A model generated the notes under the pieces. The model worked only from the letters and a program-made list of their open reading frames with translations. It had not been told where the DNA came from and did no database searches. Shown here piece by piece: positions 1 to 9,577 of a DNA stretch of 64,000 bases (position 1 is its first letter; every line of letters starts with the position of its first letter). A program made the translations under genes and the position numbers. Origin of the DNA: Symbiodinium sp. CCMP2592 (lineage: Eukaryota; Sar; Dinophyceae; Suessiales; Symbiodiniaceae). The stretch covers positions 649,909-713,908 of the forward strand of contig CAJNDT010003546.1 of assembly GCA_905221615.1 (NCBI GenBank), written 5' to 3'.

Positions 1-897
1 TTTGCAACCCCGATACGATCCACCCGGCGTGTCCTCGTACTGATTGAGAAGCCCCAACGGATTTGCTGAGGTGTGTCTCGCTCGTGGTGCACAGAGGTGT
101 GGGCATTTCGGGCTTGCTGACCAGGCCTCCAAGAAATAATCGAGAAGGCTTTGATACATTCCGCTTCGAATGTCGATTGACTCCTGCTTTCTGCCTTTGG
201 CCCGGTACAGGGCCATGTTGGCATCGCCGCCGATGAGGTCGACTTGATAGTGCAGGCAGTCGATGAACATGTTGCCCAACGCCTCGTGTGCCAATGCCAC
301 CTTTTCTGCTGCAATGTCGTTGCGGAGGTGGAAGCAACAGACGCTGATGCGGTCGGAGCCGGCACGCTCCAGGACCCTGGTCAGCGCCGCGTCGGGGAAG
401 TCGCCACGAATTCCCTGACTCCCTGCTGGCAATGTCATCCCATACACGATCTCGACGATCATATACGTGATCGGCAGAGCCTGATGAGCAAGCCCAGTGT
501 AGGTTGAGTCAGCCAGCCGGGTGATGCTGCTTCCGACATTGTTTGTCCGGCATCCAATGAGAATGTCCTTGGAGGCATTCTGTATTGTTTGCCAGCCTCG
601 GCTGTAAAGGAACTCCAGTTCGGGTGCCGATACCTCGGAGGCCTCGCACAACATGAAGAGGTGTGACTTACTCTGGGCGATCGATTTGATAAGAGCCCCC
701 TTGGATGGTGCCGAGTCTTTGTAGTCAATGTTGTCCGCAACGGATGAAGGTGCTGATCGTTTCCTCCCTCGGCTCATGTTACCGAGATTGATGATAAGAG
801 CGGCATACTTGGACTTGCTGGTGTAGATAGGAACAGGCCCACCCTCTGCTATAGCCAAAAACGATGGAGGTATGGACTCGGCATCTTCTCAAGAGAG
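1..897 (-). pseudogene. C-terminal block with a nuclease/phosphatase-like GGDAN motif
   Basis: Open from about 888 to the window edge (about 295 codons, still open). It begins after a CT microsatellite (889-907) that shifts the frame from the block upstream. Visible pieces include PVPIYTSKSKYAALIINLG, a basic MSRGRKRSAP stretch at 777, and DLIGGDANMALYR at 240-202. G-D-x-N following a hydrophobic strand is the pattern of endonuclease/exonuclease/phosphatase folds (GDFN in LINE endonucleases), so a degenerate or divergent member is possible; the histidine and second acidic motifs needed to confirm this are not evident. The 3' end lies outside the window. Confidence 0.45.
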
Positions 898-898
898 A

Positions 899-1236
899 GA
901 GAGAGAGGTCCCCGATCTTATCCTCGTCAACTCCAGCGTTCAGGAAGTAGTGAAGCATTGCATTGAGAAGCCCTTCCCGAGATGCCGGATTGCCGCTATC
1001 ATTCAGCATTTTCACCTTTTCGATGAGAGCATCCTGAACTTCAAGAGCCGATGCACAGATGTCAGAGGCTTTCTCCATCAACTTGTCATCAAAGGTGCTG
1101 CGAACGTCTCCCGATCTGAAAACCACGTCGAGGCGCTCGGGTCTGCGCTCATAAATCGGAGACATTCTGCAAAGCTGAGCAAACAAGTCCACGGTGCGGT
1201 GGCACATTGACTCTCCAACTCATATGTTGCACTTTA
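899..1236 (-). pseudogene. Helical block of the decayed gene
   Basis: Open minus-strand stretch reading from about 1230 (ERRPERLDVVF, then FDDKLMEKASDICASAL and ASREGLLNAMLHYFLNAG) to the CT repeat at 889-907, where it goes out of frame into the nuclease-like block. Composition suggests amphipathic helices. The frame of the preceding block continues past 1215 only as a shadow, so a one- or two-base indel lies near 1210-1230. No family recognised. Confidence 0.4.
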
Positions 1237-1860
1237 AATGCGAGCACTGGGTCCCGCTGATGGTCGCGAATGCCGGTATGGTAGAGGCCGCTGTAGCCAT
1301 ATCCTTTGTTCTGCTTTGCTAGCAAGCGCATGGGACTCTCACGTTCGACATTGACGAGGTCGGTGAGGAAGGACTTGTACTCATCTGTGTCGACGAGACC
1401 AATCTTCTCCTTCGCCTTCCCCAGGTCCTCGAACGCGTTCTCGTTCTTCTCCTCTGCATCTTTGGCGGCCTTGTTCCACTCAGGATTGGTGACGTTCTTG
1501 GATTTCCCCCAGATGCCTTGATCGTGAAGTTCACTTTCATCATCTTTCTCGGGAGAAATGTCTGGCATGGATTCCTCACCCTGTGGTGAGCTTTCCTCAT
1601 CCATATCGTCGCCTCTTCTCCCTGAGGAGAGCCTTCGGCAGGCGGTTCGGCTTTCACCCCAGATGCCTCTCCCTGAGGAGAGCTTTCCGGCCGGTTCAGC
1701 CTTTACTGGACCAGCTCTCTTGCCCTGTGGCAAGTCTCCTGATCCTGTGGCTGGTTCGGAGGTGTCCATGGGTGCGGCCGTCTCCGGCTCATCAACCTCT
1801 TCGACCTGTGGACCGGGCAGCTTTTCGAGAAACTCTTCGACGAGAAGATCTTCATAAGGT
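1226..1860 (-). pseudogene. Acidic, hairpin-bearing linker and charged helix block
   Basis: Reading down from about 1860: an acidic stretch (PYEDLLVEEFLEKLPGPQVE), then a P/E/S-rich linker with four mini-hairpins, then a charged helical part (NPEWNKAAKDAEEKNENAF) and YKSFLTDLVNVERESPMRLL. A TAA ten bases before the first codon separates it from the block above. The two middle hairpins (1616-1631, 1667-1682) are out of register with the outer two (1575-1590, 1719-1734), showing two opposite small frameshifts inside the linker. Probably disordered plus coiled-coil; no enzyme domain. Confidence 0.4.
1575..1734 (-). repeat. Four mini-hairpins (1575, 1616, 1667, 1719)
   Basis: Each is a 5-6 bp stem around a four-base loop (CTGA or CTGT on the plus strand): 1575-1590 with stem CTCACC, 1616-1631 with stem TCTCC plus a T-G outer pair, 1667-1682 with CTCTCC, and 1719-1734 with CTTGCC. 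The loop is nearly invariant and the stems differ with matching changes on both sides. On the coding (minus) strand they give S-S-P-Q-G-E, G-S-P-Q-G-E, S-S-P-Q-G-E and D-L-P-Q-G-K. Confidence 0.85.
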
Positions 1861-1869
1861 CGAGTTTAG

Positions 1870-2779
1870 AGTTCTTCCAACTCTGCCTCTCTTTTCTCTC
1901 GCGGGGTCTCATGCGCCAACAAATCTGACCGTGCCTTGCGAGCAAGGCTGACTTAAAGTCTTTGTTTTCGGCGCTGGAGAGAACCTTTTCCAAAGCCGCC
2001 AGCACATAGCGACCGTTGAATGGTTGCCTGAGGGTAGAGTCAAACAGACCGTCTCCCTCTGGAGTCTTCACAAGATACTTGCGACGGATCTCCGTGTCAT
2101 GTGCATGGCGCTGGATGTAAGAGAAAAAGTCCACACCATAGGACGAGCATCTGAAAATCCTCCCGCACATGGCCAATCTCAAGGTACACATCCCTTTCCT
2201 TGAGGAAAGCGGAAAGCATTGTGTGCCTCAAGCTTGCCAGAGTATAGTCAGGATCCTCCGTCTTTGGCATCCTTGAGCGAGCATCATCATCACGGGGGCG
2301 ATTGAAGCCAATGTTTCCAACGGAAGGTCGGAACTCATTCTGTGCGGCCACCGTGACATCTTGCATCATCGTCGCTAGGCCTCTTGGGTGACGCTGAAGG
2401 TTCGTGTATGGGCTGCGATACCCATGCGAGAAGACCTTCGGCTTCTTCTCCAACTCCACAAGGTAGTTCCCCTGAAGCTTCCCCATCTCGAAAGCCTTGG
2501 GGAAGAAGTGAAGGGAATAACCAGAGAGAGAGAGGATGTTGCAACCAGGTGGCTGTACTCTCCACCCAACGAGTCTCGCATGCTGGTCGACAAAGTGTGC
2601 CAGGGTGTGACCTGAACGAGTGCATCGCCATAGGTCGTCAACATCCGCTGACCACGAGAGTCGACTATGCGCAAGCGACCATGGGCAAAAAGATGCCATG
2701 GATTGGTTCTCGCCTTACGAAGGACCTTTTTGAGCTCCTCCTGCTGCTGGGCCTTGCGCGCATCAATCTTCCCGTGCAC
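1870..2779 (-). pseudogene. Central block of the decayed gene
   Basis: Three successive open stretches: 2779 down to about 2540 (KIDARKAQQQEELKKVLRKA, then FAHGRLRIVDSRGQRMLTTY), then a frame change to the stretch ending near 2150 (AFEMGKLQGNYLVELEKKP, then PDYTLASLRHTMLSAFLKER), then 2191 to about 1940 (RRKYLVKTPEGDGLFDSTL). The order and lack of spacer DNA indicate indels. A hairpin of the mini-element family sits at 2194-2209, coding RFPQGK in the block's own frame. No domain recognised; a lysine-rich helix opens the block. Confidence 0.4.
2194..2209 (-). repeat. Mini-hairpin, stem CTTTCC, loop TTGA
   Basis: Perfect 6-bp stem with a one-base loop change (TTGA for CTGA). The coding strand reads CGC TTT CCT CAA GGA AAG, R-F-P-Q-G-K, so the changed loop base is a silent CAG to CAA difference. 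Confidence 0.8.
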
Positions 2780-2799
2780 TGTGTCACCCGACTGGCACG

Positions 2800-3137
2800 C
2801 GTACTTGGTGGCCCATTCGGACTGCGTGGTGGATTGCCGCTCCTTCTCTTCCCTCAGCTCATTCTCACGAATATAGAGCAGCCGCGTCCAATGTGGGTAC
2901 CTCTCCCTGAGGAGAGCTTCCCATGGACGGCGACGCGCCGGTATCCTGAGATACCTTTGCCCTTTTCTTGGGAGCTGGCTTTTGAGGCTTCTGATCCGTG
3001 CTGCTTCCCGGCCCCTCTCCCTGAGGAGAGCCTCCGGTAGCGGAAGCAGATGCTGAGGTTCCCTCTTCCTGAGAAGAGCCTACCCCGAGCAGAGTGCTGC
3101 TTCTGTTCGTGGCGCAAGCCACCCGGATCCTTCTCAT
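2800..3137 (-). pseudogene. Hairpin-rich S/P/Q linker of the decayed gene
   Basis: Minus-strand frame encoding VGSSQEEGTSASASATGG, then GSPQGEGPG, a basic KPAPKKRAKVSQDTG patch, and GSSPQGEVPTLDAAAL. All three hairpins in this linker (3063, 3015, 2901) are in one frame, each giving the same kind of hexapeptide. After about 2880 the frame shifts by one base into ENELREEKERQSTTQSEW, which leads into the central block. Low-complexity and likely disordered; the KKRAK patch could be a nuclear signal, which is only a guess. Confidence 0.4.
2901..3078 (-). repeat. Three mini-hairpins (2901, 3015, 3063)
   Basis: 2901-2916 and 3015-3030 have stem CTCTCC with loop CTGA; 3063-3078 has CTCTTC with loop CTGA. 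In the third, both stem halves differ at the paired position (CC to TC, GG to GA), so pairing is kept and the peptide becomes S-Q-E-E in place of P-Q-G-E. All three share one minus-strand frame. Confidence 0.85.
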
Positions 3138-3147
3138 GTGGCGGCCT

Positions 3148-3280
3148 TTAGTGGAACGTCAAGTACATCGGCGCCACGTCGGCGTATGAGAGCACCACGC
3201 CGTTGTCTGTGAGATACAGATCGTGGCCGTGGCTCAAGAAGCTTTCATAGTCAAGCTTGGCTGGATGTACGAGCCGTACT
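3148..3280 (-). pseudogene. Short block, weakly KptA-like tail
   Basis: Minus-strand stretch reading KLDYESFLSHGHDLYLTDNG, then VVLSYADVAPMYLTFH and a TAA (3148-3150). The pattern of a strand, S/T-x-NGV-(V/I)-L, and a P-x-(K/M)-Y-L end recalls the C-terminus of RNA 2'-phosphotransferases (KptA/Tpt1), which are common in dinoflagellates. The fragment is too short to be sure, and the H-x-R catalytic motifs of the family were not found in the blocks upstream. Confidence 0.25.
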
Positions 3281-3395
3281 TAATGAAAGTCCCAGGCCCC
3301 GGCCCCGGAGAAACCTCTCCGCCCGCGTAAACGAAGTGGATGGCTCTCCTGTGCCTCTGCCACGAAGCCTTCTTAGCCTCCAACAGCAATCCCCG

Positions 3396-4378
3396 CTAGC
3401 GGATACTTCCATAGTTGAAGTTATCCGAGGCACGAAAGATCATGCCGAGCTGGTGGCATCTTCGCAGGGTGAGCTTCTCACCCAGGGCGACATCTGACAC
3501 CTGTTCCGGAACTCTGCTGTGTCCTTGAGCTGCTGAGACGCTGATCTGAAAGTCAAAGTCGAGGAAGCGCTCGAATGGCAATGCTGTCGGTTTCAGCCAG
3601 ATGCTGAAGCGGCCCTTCGAGTTCGCCCTCAGGAAGCTGAAGAATTTTCGTGCGTTCCAATCGAACGGTCGAAGGACAAAACTTCATCATCGTTTCCAAG
3701 GAGATTGCCATGTACTTTCCTGGGGTGACCCGCTCTTCATGTCTCGTCAGCTTGGAAAGTGCCTTCGAGGAACGAACGGCCCAACTGCCATGGTCGTGAC
3801 GGAGCTTGTAGACCTCGGCGATCTCCTTGTCCATCACCTCCAGAGTCCAGGCAACAGCACAGGAACTCGTACTTCCGTACGAGATCTCTCTGCAGAATGT
3901 GTGTTCCAGGGTGGCTCTCCTCATAAAGACGGACATGTGACAGAAATGCCAGCTGTCCCTCCAGAATCTCTGGTACGACCTTCTCCCCATGAGGGAAGTA
4001 CGCCGTAACATCCTTCTGTCCGTAGAAGCGAGGAACAGGGTTGGGCTTGATCTTGAGGGAGGCCACAGGTGCATCGCGTGGAAAGGCCCGACCTCCCAGA
4101 GGAGGATAGGTAACCACGTCGCCATCTCCAACTGATCGGAGTACACGACGTGGCTCCCAGGACGTTCTCTTCAGATACATGGCAAAGTCAGGGACACCAG
4201 TACGGAGGTCAACCTTGATGTTGCATCCATTGTTCGGTGTCCAGAAACCTGCACTGGTGCCATGCTGGTAACAAAAGTGGAAGTTGTGGGCTACTTTCTC
4301 ACTAGAGTCTTGAATCAGCTGATTTGAGCAACGCAGGCACAAATTTAAAAAGACCAACAACTCTTCATGAATGCACAT
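3396..4378 (-). pseudogene. N-terminal block of the decayed gene
   Basis: Starts near 4378 (ATG at 4378-4376 is one choice) and reads AHNFHFCYQHGTSAGFWT, VPDFAMYLKRTSWEPRRVL, DVVTYPPLGGRAFPRD and HGEKVVPEILEGQLAFLSH. Near 3880 the frame changes to EVMDKEIAEVYKLRHDHGSW and SKALSKLTRHEERVTPGKYM, and it continues through MPFERFLDFDFQISV to about 3400. Mixed charged and aromatic composition looks globular. Family unknown. Confidence 0.4.
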
Positions 4379-5884
4379 GCGCTGAATTGCTCTGACAGCT
4401 CACACATGCAGCAGACATGACTCACAGACGCTCCTGCATGAACATGACATGTTGCACATGACTCAAAGCCGCGTGCTCCTTGCGAAGCCAGGCCTTCAAG
4501 AATGCTTTGTGCTCAATCATAGAACGAAAAGGAGGATGTGAATCGATTTCCTTTAACCATCCAGTTTGAACAGCGTTCAGGAGGTTTCTAGGATGAGCGC
4601 TTCGTTTCGTGAGACAATCAGAAAGACAATGTTCGGTTCGAACGTGAGAAAGATCAGCCTTTCCCCACAGAACAAGCTTCCTTCCTCAGCATTTGAATCA
4701 TGTGAATGGCCCGGTTTCCTGTTGTTCGGGTGCGTGAGTAGTAGAAGCGGTAGACACGAGATTGTTAGCATCGGTTCGCATGTGAATCACCACTAATATC
4801 CTTCCACAAACCACGAAGCATCCCTGGAGATGCTTTTGTCGTTTCTTAAAGGTCGTGTTGTTTCTTTTTATTAAATGCAGTTTCACGCTTTTCTCTTGGG
4901 GACTTGTCGTTTCTTAAAAAACGTCAAACGTTTGTTTGGGGTGGGGGCCCAAGAAACGTCAATGAAGTCAGTTGGGGGCGAAAAAAACGTCAAACATCGA
5001 TTTGAGGCCCAGGAAACGTCAAAGCTAAGGCCAGACGGCTGCAAAGAAAAACTTAAGTGTTTCTTATGACCTGGACCCCTTTGTGCATAAACTTCATGCA
5101 TGGACATCGATTAGACAATTCATGCATCGGTTACGATTTTGCACTGATCGATATGTAATGTCTTGGGCTTATTGGCGGGAAAGCCCTACCCTAACTACAC
5201 CGCTCAAATGAGATGTGCTGCGAGAAAACAGACATTCACCCTTTTGCAACACGAAATCCAAAACAAGTCAGGTTTTGAACATGTTTTGGCGACACATTAC
5301 AGAGCGAGTCCATTTGTCACATGTGTCTGTATCATAGATGATTTATGGCACAATTGCATACATTTCCACTGCTTTTCCGTTACGGATGTAATTTTACTAT
5401 ATGGTATTTGGCCACAAACACTTTGATATCGCAAGTCTATGTTGTCAAAAACCTTTGAAACGCTTCGTCTACCTCTAGAATGGCCATGATCCTATAGGCT
5501 CTTTGAATTGAAACAGCAGACGCCTGATAGCAGGAAAATCGATAGAAGTTTGCGCAGCCTTGTTCTAATAGTAAATCATATTTTTGTTTAGTTAGAAGCA
5601 GGACACCGGGTTCAGGCAGGGCAGGGTTTATGTTTAGAACTTCAGGCCGGGTTCGGTAGGTTTCGGTTTTCAAAGCCGTGCAAATAAACTCAAATTCCTG
5701 GAGCCCAAAAACTGCTTAAGTTCACATCACACGTCTAGGATGTATGGTCTTACCAAAGCGATCCTTGGAGTAAGTGAATAAAGGGATAAGACTGTAAAAG
5801 CAAGAAAAATGAGAAAGACTGAAAGTCTTGATTGAGAAGGGGCTGTATCGTGCTCTGTGTGTATAAGCAAACCTAGTAAGAATT
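4379..5884. other. Non-coding stretch with dispersed AAACGTCAA motifs
   Basis: No convincing gene. Between 4840 and 5030 the motif (A)AAACGTCAA(A/C) occurs four or more times at uneven spacing in both orientations with TTTCTTAAA. The same motif cluster returns at 7810-7950. The open frames here (such as 5163-5426) are short with no coding bias. The part from 5430 to 5880 is AT-rich and featureless. Confidence 0.5.
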
Positions 5885-6510
5885 GGGCGTCACGATTGTG
5901 ACGCCGTCACGCCCGTCACGGGGCACTAGACAGGCCGTGACGCCGTCGTGGCGCGCTCACGCTTGTCACGGCGGCGCTCCAGCCGCACATGACTACAGGC
6001 CGTGACGCCGTCGTGACGTGGTCACGCCCGCCACGGGGGCGCTACAGCTATCAACGACTACCCGCCGTGACGCCGTCGTGACGCGGTAACGCTTGTCACG
6101 GGGGCACTAAAGCTATCAACGACTACAGGCCGTGACGCCGTCGTGACGCGGTCACGCTTGTCACGGCGGCGCTCAAGCCATCACAATATGACGACAGGCC
6201 GTGACGCCGCCGTGACGCGGTCACGCCCGTCACGGGGACGCTCGAGCTGTCAACGACTGCAGGCCGTGACGCAGTCGTGACGTGGTCACGGCTCCTTGCC
6301 GGCCACGACGCCGTCAATGCCGCCGACCCGAGGCCGTGACCGCGTGAGTCACGGCCTGCAGTCGTTGATAGCTCTAGCGCCCCCGTGGCGAGCATGACGG
6401 CATCACGACGGCGTCACGGCCTGTATAGTCATTGATAGCTCTATAGCGCCGCCGTGTCGGGCGTGACCGTGTCACGACTGCGTCACGGCCTGCAGCTCTT
6501 GATAGCTCTA
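5885..6510. repeat. 65-bp minisatellite that reverses orientation
   Basis: About six imperfect units of roughly 65 bp (starts near 5932, 5997, 6062, 6127, 6196, 6261) built on CCGTGACGCCGTCGTGACG and GGTCACGC, followed from about 6330 to 6500 by about three units in the opposite orientation, so the array folds back on itself. Each unit itself contains GTGAC/GTCAC inverted pairs. It is far more GC-rich than the flanking DNA. Reading frames through it are not genes. Confidence 0.85.
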
Positions 6511-7695
6511 CTCGCGAATTTCGCTTCGGTTTCTTTCAGGCGGGCATCGTGCAGCCCAAATCTGGCCCGGTTTGTTTTCGCCAGCCCTGGCCCTGCAACA
6601 TAGACCTTACCTGCGTTCCGTAAGCTCTGAATTTCGAATCTTGAACAATCCCTACACTTATAGAAATGCCGGGGCCTCAGTGCCAGGCGTTGGCCCTTGT
6701 AATTTGTTTGAGTCCAAAACTTTGATATGTAGCTTCGAGGCTTGAAGACTTTCATAGGTCTTGCAGTCTATATCATCCTTATAATCAACTTTAAACCATT
6801 CAACACCCTCGAAGCCTGCGACTTCTCAAATTCTGTACTTTGATTGTTTTAAAATCTAAAATCCGACCCTGAACGAGCCAACCTCGGCCCTGTTGACCAA
6901 GCCCGCAACCTGAGACATTAGAAGGTTCGGGCTAGCAGTAGATTCGAGCCACAACCCTGAACCACGCCCTGTGTGCCAAAGAAAGCAAGCATCTAGCAAC
7001 CTTTTCCGGAGAGTGAGATGCATATGATCTTTTTTGCACGCGGGCACAAAATGCACACTTTGGCCAGGTGTCCTGTGCCAACATGGCTTGGTGGCAACAT
7101 GTTGGATTGACAGTTTTTAGTTCGCCGTGGTTTTGTTTAACAGCTGGTACCGTTTCTGCTTTGCCACAGACTTCTCGACGAAGCCATAGCTTTTTCGTTA
7201 AGTTGCAATAGTTGCCGATTGAAGCCTTGCAGCTCGATGAAGACATGTTGGTGCAAGCAAGCACGCACATGACTAGAAAGCATACATGGTGACACGAGCG
7301 GATAAGGCGTCACATGTAGCAAAAAGTTACGATGTGTCCGACAGAATAACATACCAAAAACTACTTGGAGTCGTCTGATTTGTCTTGGCAGCACAGACAG
7401 AGTCAAAAAAACGCTATCCTAAACCCTAAAGAAACAACAACGTTAGTGCTCTTCGACTTTTCCTCCACAAAGCCCTATTTTGTTGGGTTCTGAGCGAAAC
7501 AAGATAAATATGATTAGCAGCTCTTCAAAAATGCTGGCGAGATACAGGTTGGGTGCGATGAGAAAAGCTGAGCAAAACCCAGAGCCCTCATGCAATCCTA
7601 CATCTGTCCCTGAGCCTTGAAGCCCTTTCGAACCCTAAAACCCCCTTGTCTCAGCTAAGCGCATTTGAACCCTAAGCCCCCACAACCCTCAACCG
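6511..7695. other. Unassigned non-coding DNA
   Basis: AT-leaning sequence with several single CCCTAAA-like words (near 7420, 7625, 7665) that resemble the TTTAGGG telomere repeat. Short open frames (for instance 6932-7270 minus) show no family resemblance. I see no gene. Confidence 0.4.
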
Positions 7696-7699
7696 ATTG

Positions 7700-7729
7700 T
7701 TGGGCTCAAGCATATTTTGGCTCAGCAAG
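7700..7729 (+). other. Possible tandem relic of the dinoflagellate spliced leader
   Basis: Sequence reads TTGGGCTCAAG at 7700-7710 followed by CATATTTTGGCTCAGCAAG at 7711-7729. The 3' half of the known leader is CCATTTTGGCTCAAG. The second part matches ATTTTGGCTCA and then AAG after a two-base insertion; the first matches the last eight to nine bases. Tandem truncated leaders are the known mark of mRNAs returned to the genome by retroposition. The match is imperfect and no gene follows. Confidence 0.35.
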
Positions 7730-7799
7730 GAGACGAGAAATAAATATGGCTCAAACATCTGGCGGGGGAAGCTCGCAGTGCAGACTTCGGTGACAAGCA

Positions 7800-8021
7800 G
7801 GCGCTAATTCAAAGCACTCTCACGTTTCTTTAAATGTCAAAGCTTACATTGGAGGCTGTTTCACGCTTTTTTTTAAACGTCAAAGCTCACATGGGGGTCG
7901 GGGGAGAGAAACGTCAATTCTCCCTGCTCGCCCAAAAGAAACGTCAAACGTTCATGTCGCCGCCGCACGATTCTTGATGTTTTGTCCTCGACTGGATGTT
8001 TCTTGGTGAGTGGCCACGCTT
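7800..8021. repeat. Second cluster of AAACGTCAA motifs
   Basis: Between 7818 and 7952 several copies of (A)AACGTCAA or AAATGTCAA alternate with TTTCACG(C) and G-rich spacers, as at 4840-5030. The cluster lies directly beyond the 3' end of the copia RNase H fragment on the minus strand, so it might belong to the element's 3' region. Confidence 0.5.
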
Positions 8022-9072
8022 TCAGGTCTGACAGGTACCAAAACACTTCATCAAAGCATACAACTCAGCGACAGTGGTGCTAAGGGTCGTTCTGTTAATC
8101 TTGGTAGATTCGAAGAAGACCAATGAGCCTCTGGTGTCTCTTCGGTTCTTGACCCTTTCATCAGCAATGAAAATAGTCATCGCTCTCTGCGAAGACTTGT
8201 CGCTGTTGTTACGGAAAGCTGCGTTCTTACCCTGTGCATCAAGAACCCAACGAACACGCTGTCCAGTGAACGTAAGGTCATTCTTGTCCTCGTGACCGAC
8301 AGTTAAGTTTTCCTTTATCTTCTTGAGGAACCAAGTGACGAACTCAGGGGTTCCATTTATGATGAGATCATCAACATGAAGGCTCATCACTCCAACTGTC
8401 TTCCGGCCTTTACTCGGACTTCCATGCACAGGGTCAACGAAGTGCTCAAGAAGCTGATCAACCAACTCGGGAGAGAGTTCTGAAAGACTCTCGACCTTGT
8501 AAGAAGCCTTCTCTGGAAGGAACAAGGAGACGAGAACCTCAGCTTCCTCTTCCAGGAAACAGGTCTTGTCACCCTTGTCCAATTTCAGGTCATAGGCCCT
8601 TTCCACAATCCACCATGTTCCTTTCCGAAGGATCATCGAAACACGGTAAGGGTAGTCCTTGACCTGATGGACAGGTGCAGGAGTACGAAGAGCCTTGGCT
8701 CTGTGAGAAACGAGAGCATGCCCGTTCTCATAAGGGAACCAACCTCTCTTCTTACAAGCGACACTGTCCAAGAATCCAAGAAGCTTACTGTCAGTAACAG
8801 GTCTCCAAGCATAGTCAACCATCTTCTTGGTCTCGGTGTTGAAGCAGTGAGCAATATCGGGACATGAAAGATAGGATCTCTCCTCCGCACGGTCCGAGGA
8901 AGAACGGTTTCCTTCATCGTATGCGTAGCATGACATGGCATGAAGGGCAACCTCCTTGAGGTAGGCAGGTTCCACCTCATGAGAGGTGCTTCCTGCCTCA
9001 GGTTCCTTCTCCTGAGAGAAGCTTCCTGCCTTCGATGCAGTCGTATGCGACATAGGTGCATCGGTCAGCTCG
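8022..9072 (-). pseudogene. Copia pol: RT catalytic half and RNase H remnant
   Basis: A 343-codon frame (9053-8022). Near its N-terminus lie two hairpin-encoded linkers (GSFSQEKEP, GSTSHEVEP). Copia RT features follow: VMSLHVDDLIINGTPEFVTW (the x-x-D-D catalytic box) and LTVGHEDKNDLTFTGQRVRW. The final part, TTLSTTVAELYALMK, matches the S-S-T-E-A-E-Y-x-A-L signature of copia RNase H. Only about 60 residues separate the two, where intact elements have well over 100, so a deletion is likely. Upstream of 9053, RADRCTYVAYD in a neighbouring frame continues the RT to the insertion site. Confidence 0.75.
8973..9021 (-). repeat. Two mini-hairpins (8973, 9006) in copia pol
   Basis: 8973-8988: stem CACCTC, loop ATGA, coding S-T-S-H-E-V. 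9006-9021: stem CTTCTC, loop CTGA, coding S-F-S-Q-E-K. The stems share few bases with each other or with the CTCTCC type, yet both pair perfectly. They are 33 bases apart and in the same frame. Confidence 0.85.
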
Positions 9073-9129
9073 AGTCGTCGGTGGTGGCGGTATGTTTTTG
9101 CTTGTTTCCGTTTTTTCTCCTTTTCCGGC

Positions 9130-9345
9130 CAAGCCGCAAGCTAGCAAGCAAACCACCAGGCAAGCCAGCAAGCCAGCCAGCAACAAGCAAGCAAGCCAGC
9201 AAGCCAGCGAGCAAGCAAGCATGCAAGCGTGCAAGCAGGCAAGCAAGCAAGCGAGCAAGCAAGCAAACACGCAAGCAAGCAAGCAAGCAATCAAGCAAGC
9301 ACGCAAGCAAGCAAGCAAGCAAGCAAAGAAGTGCGCAAGCAAGAA
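9130..9345. repeat. (GCAA)n tetranucleotide tract
   Basis: About 210 bp of CAAG/GCAA units with scattered substitutions. It produces open frames on both strands (Q/A/S-K rich on plus, L/A/C rich on minus) that are artefacts. Confidence 0.9.
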
Positions 9346-9577
9346 AGGAAGCAAGGATAGAATCGTTGCAGCCTCCTGTTACTCCTTCCTACTACCTACT
9401 TCCTTCTTCCTTCTACCTGCCACCTACTACCTACTATACCACCACCACCACCACTACCACCTAGCACCTAACACCTAGCACCTATACCACCGACCACTCA
9501 CCTACCACTTGCCACCTCCACCACCCACCACCTAGCACCTACCACCTACCACCTAGCACCCACCGCTGCTACTACTA

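Larger units (their letters stand above)
1..4378 (-). pseudogene. Decayed multi-block protein gene, runs off the left edge
   Basis: On the minus strand, protein-like blocks follow one another in order from about 4378 down to position 1, each open for 60-300 codons, but the frame changes at several points (near 3880, 2870, 2540, 1870, 1700, 1600, 1215 and 895) and a TAA sits near 1866. The gaps between blocks are too short for introns, so I read it as one gene broken by small indels rather than many genes. The blocks are listed separately below. I do not recognise the whole protein. The P/E/S-rich linkers carry the mini-hairpins also found in the copia element at 8-12 kb, which suggests a transposon-related or multicopy gene family. 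It could instead be a heavily edited or trans-assembled gene, but nothing here demands that. Confidence 0.55.

Noticed and set aside
872-1857. Plus-strand frames containing repeated L-P-E-E-S-F
   Set aside because: They are the antisense of the mini-hairpins; the minus strand has the better protein text and the hexapeptide register.
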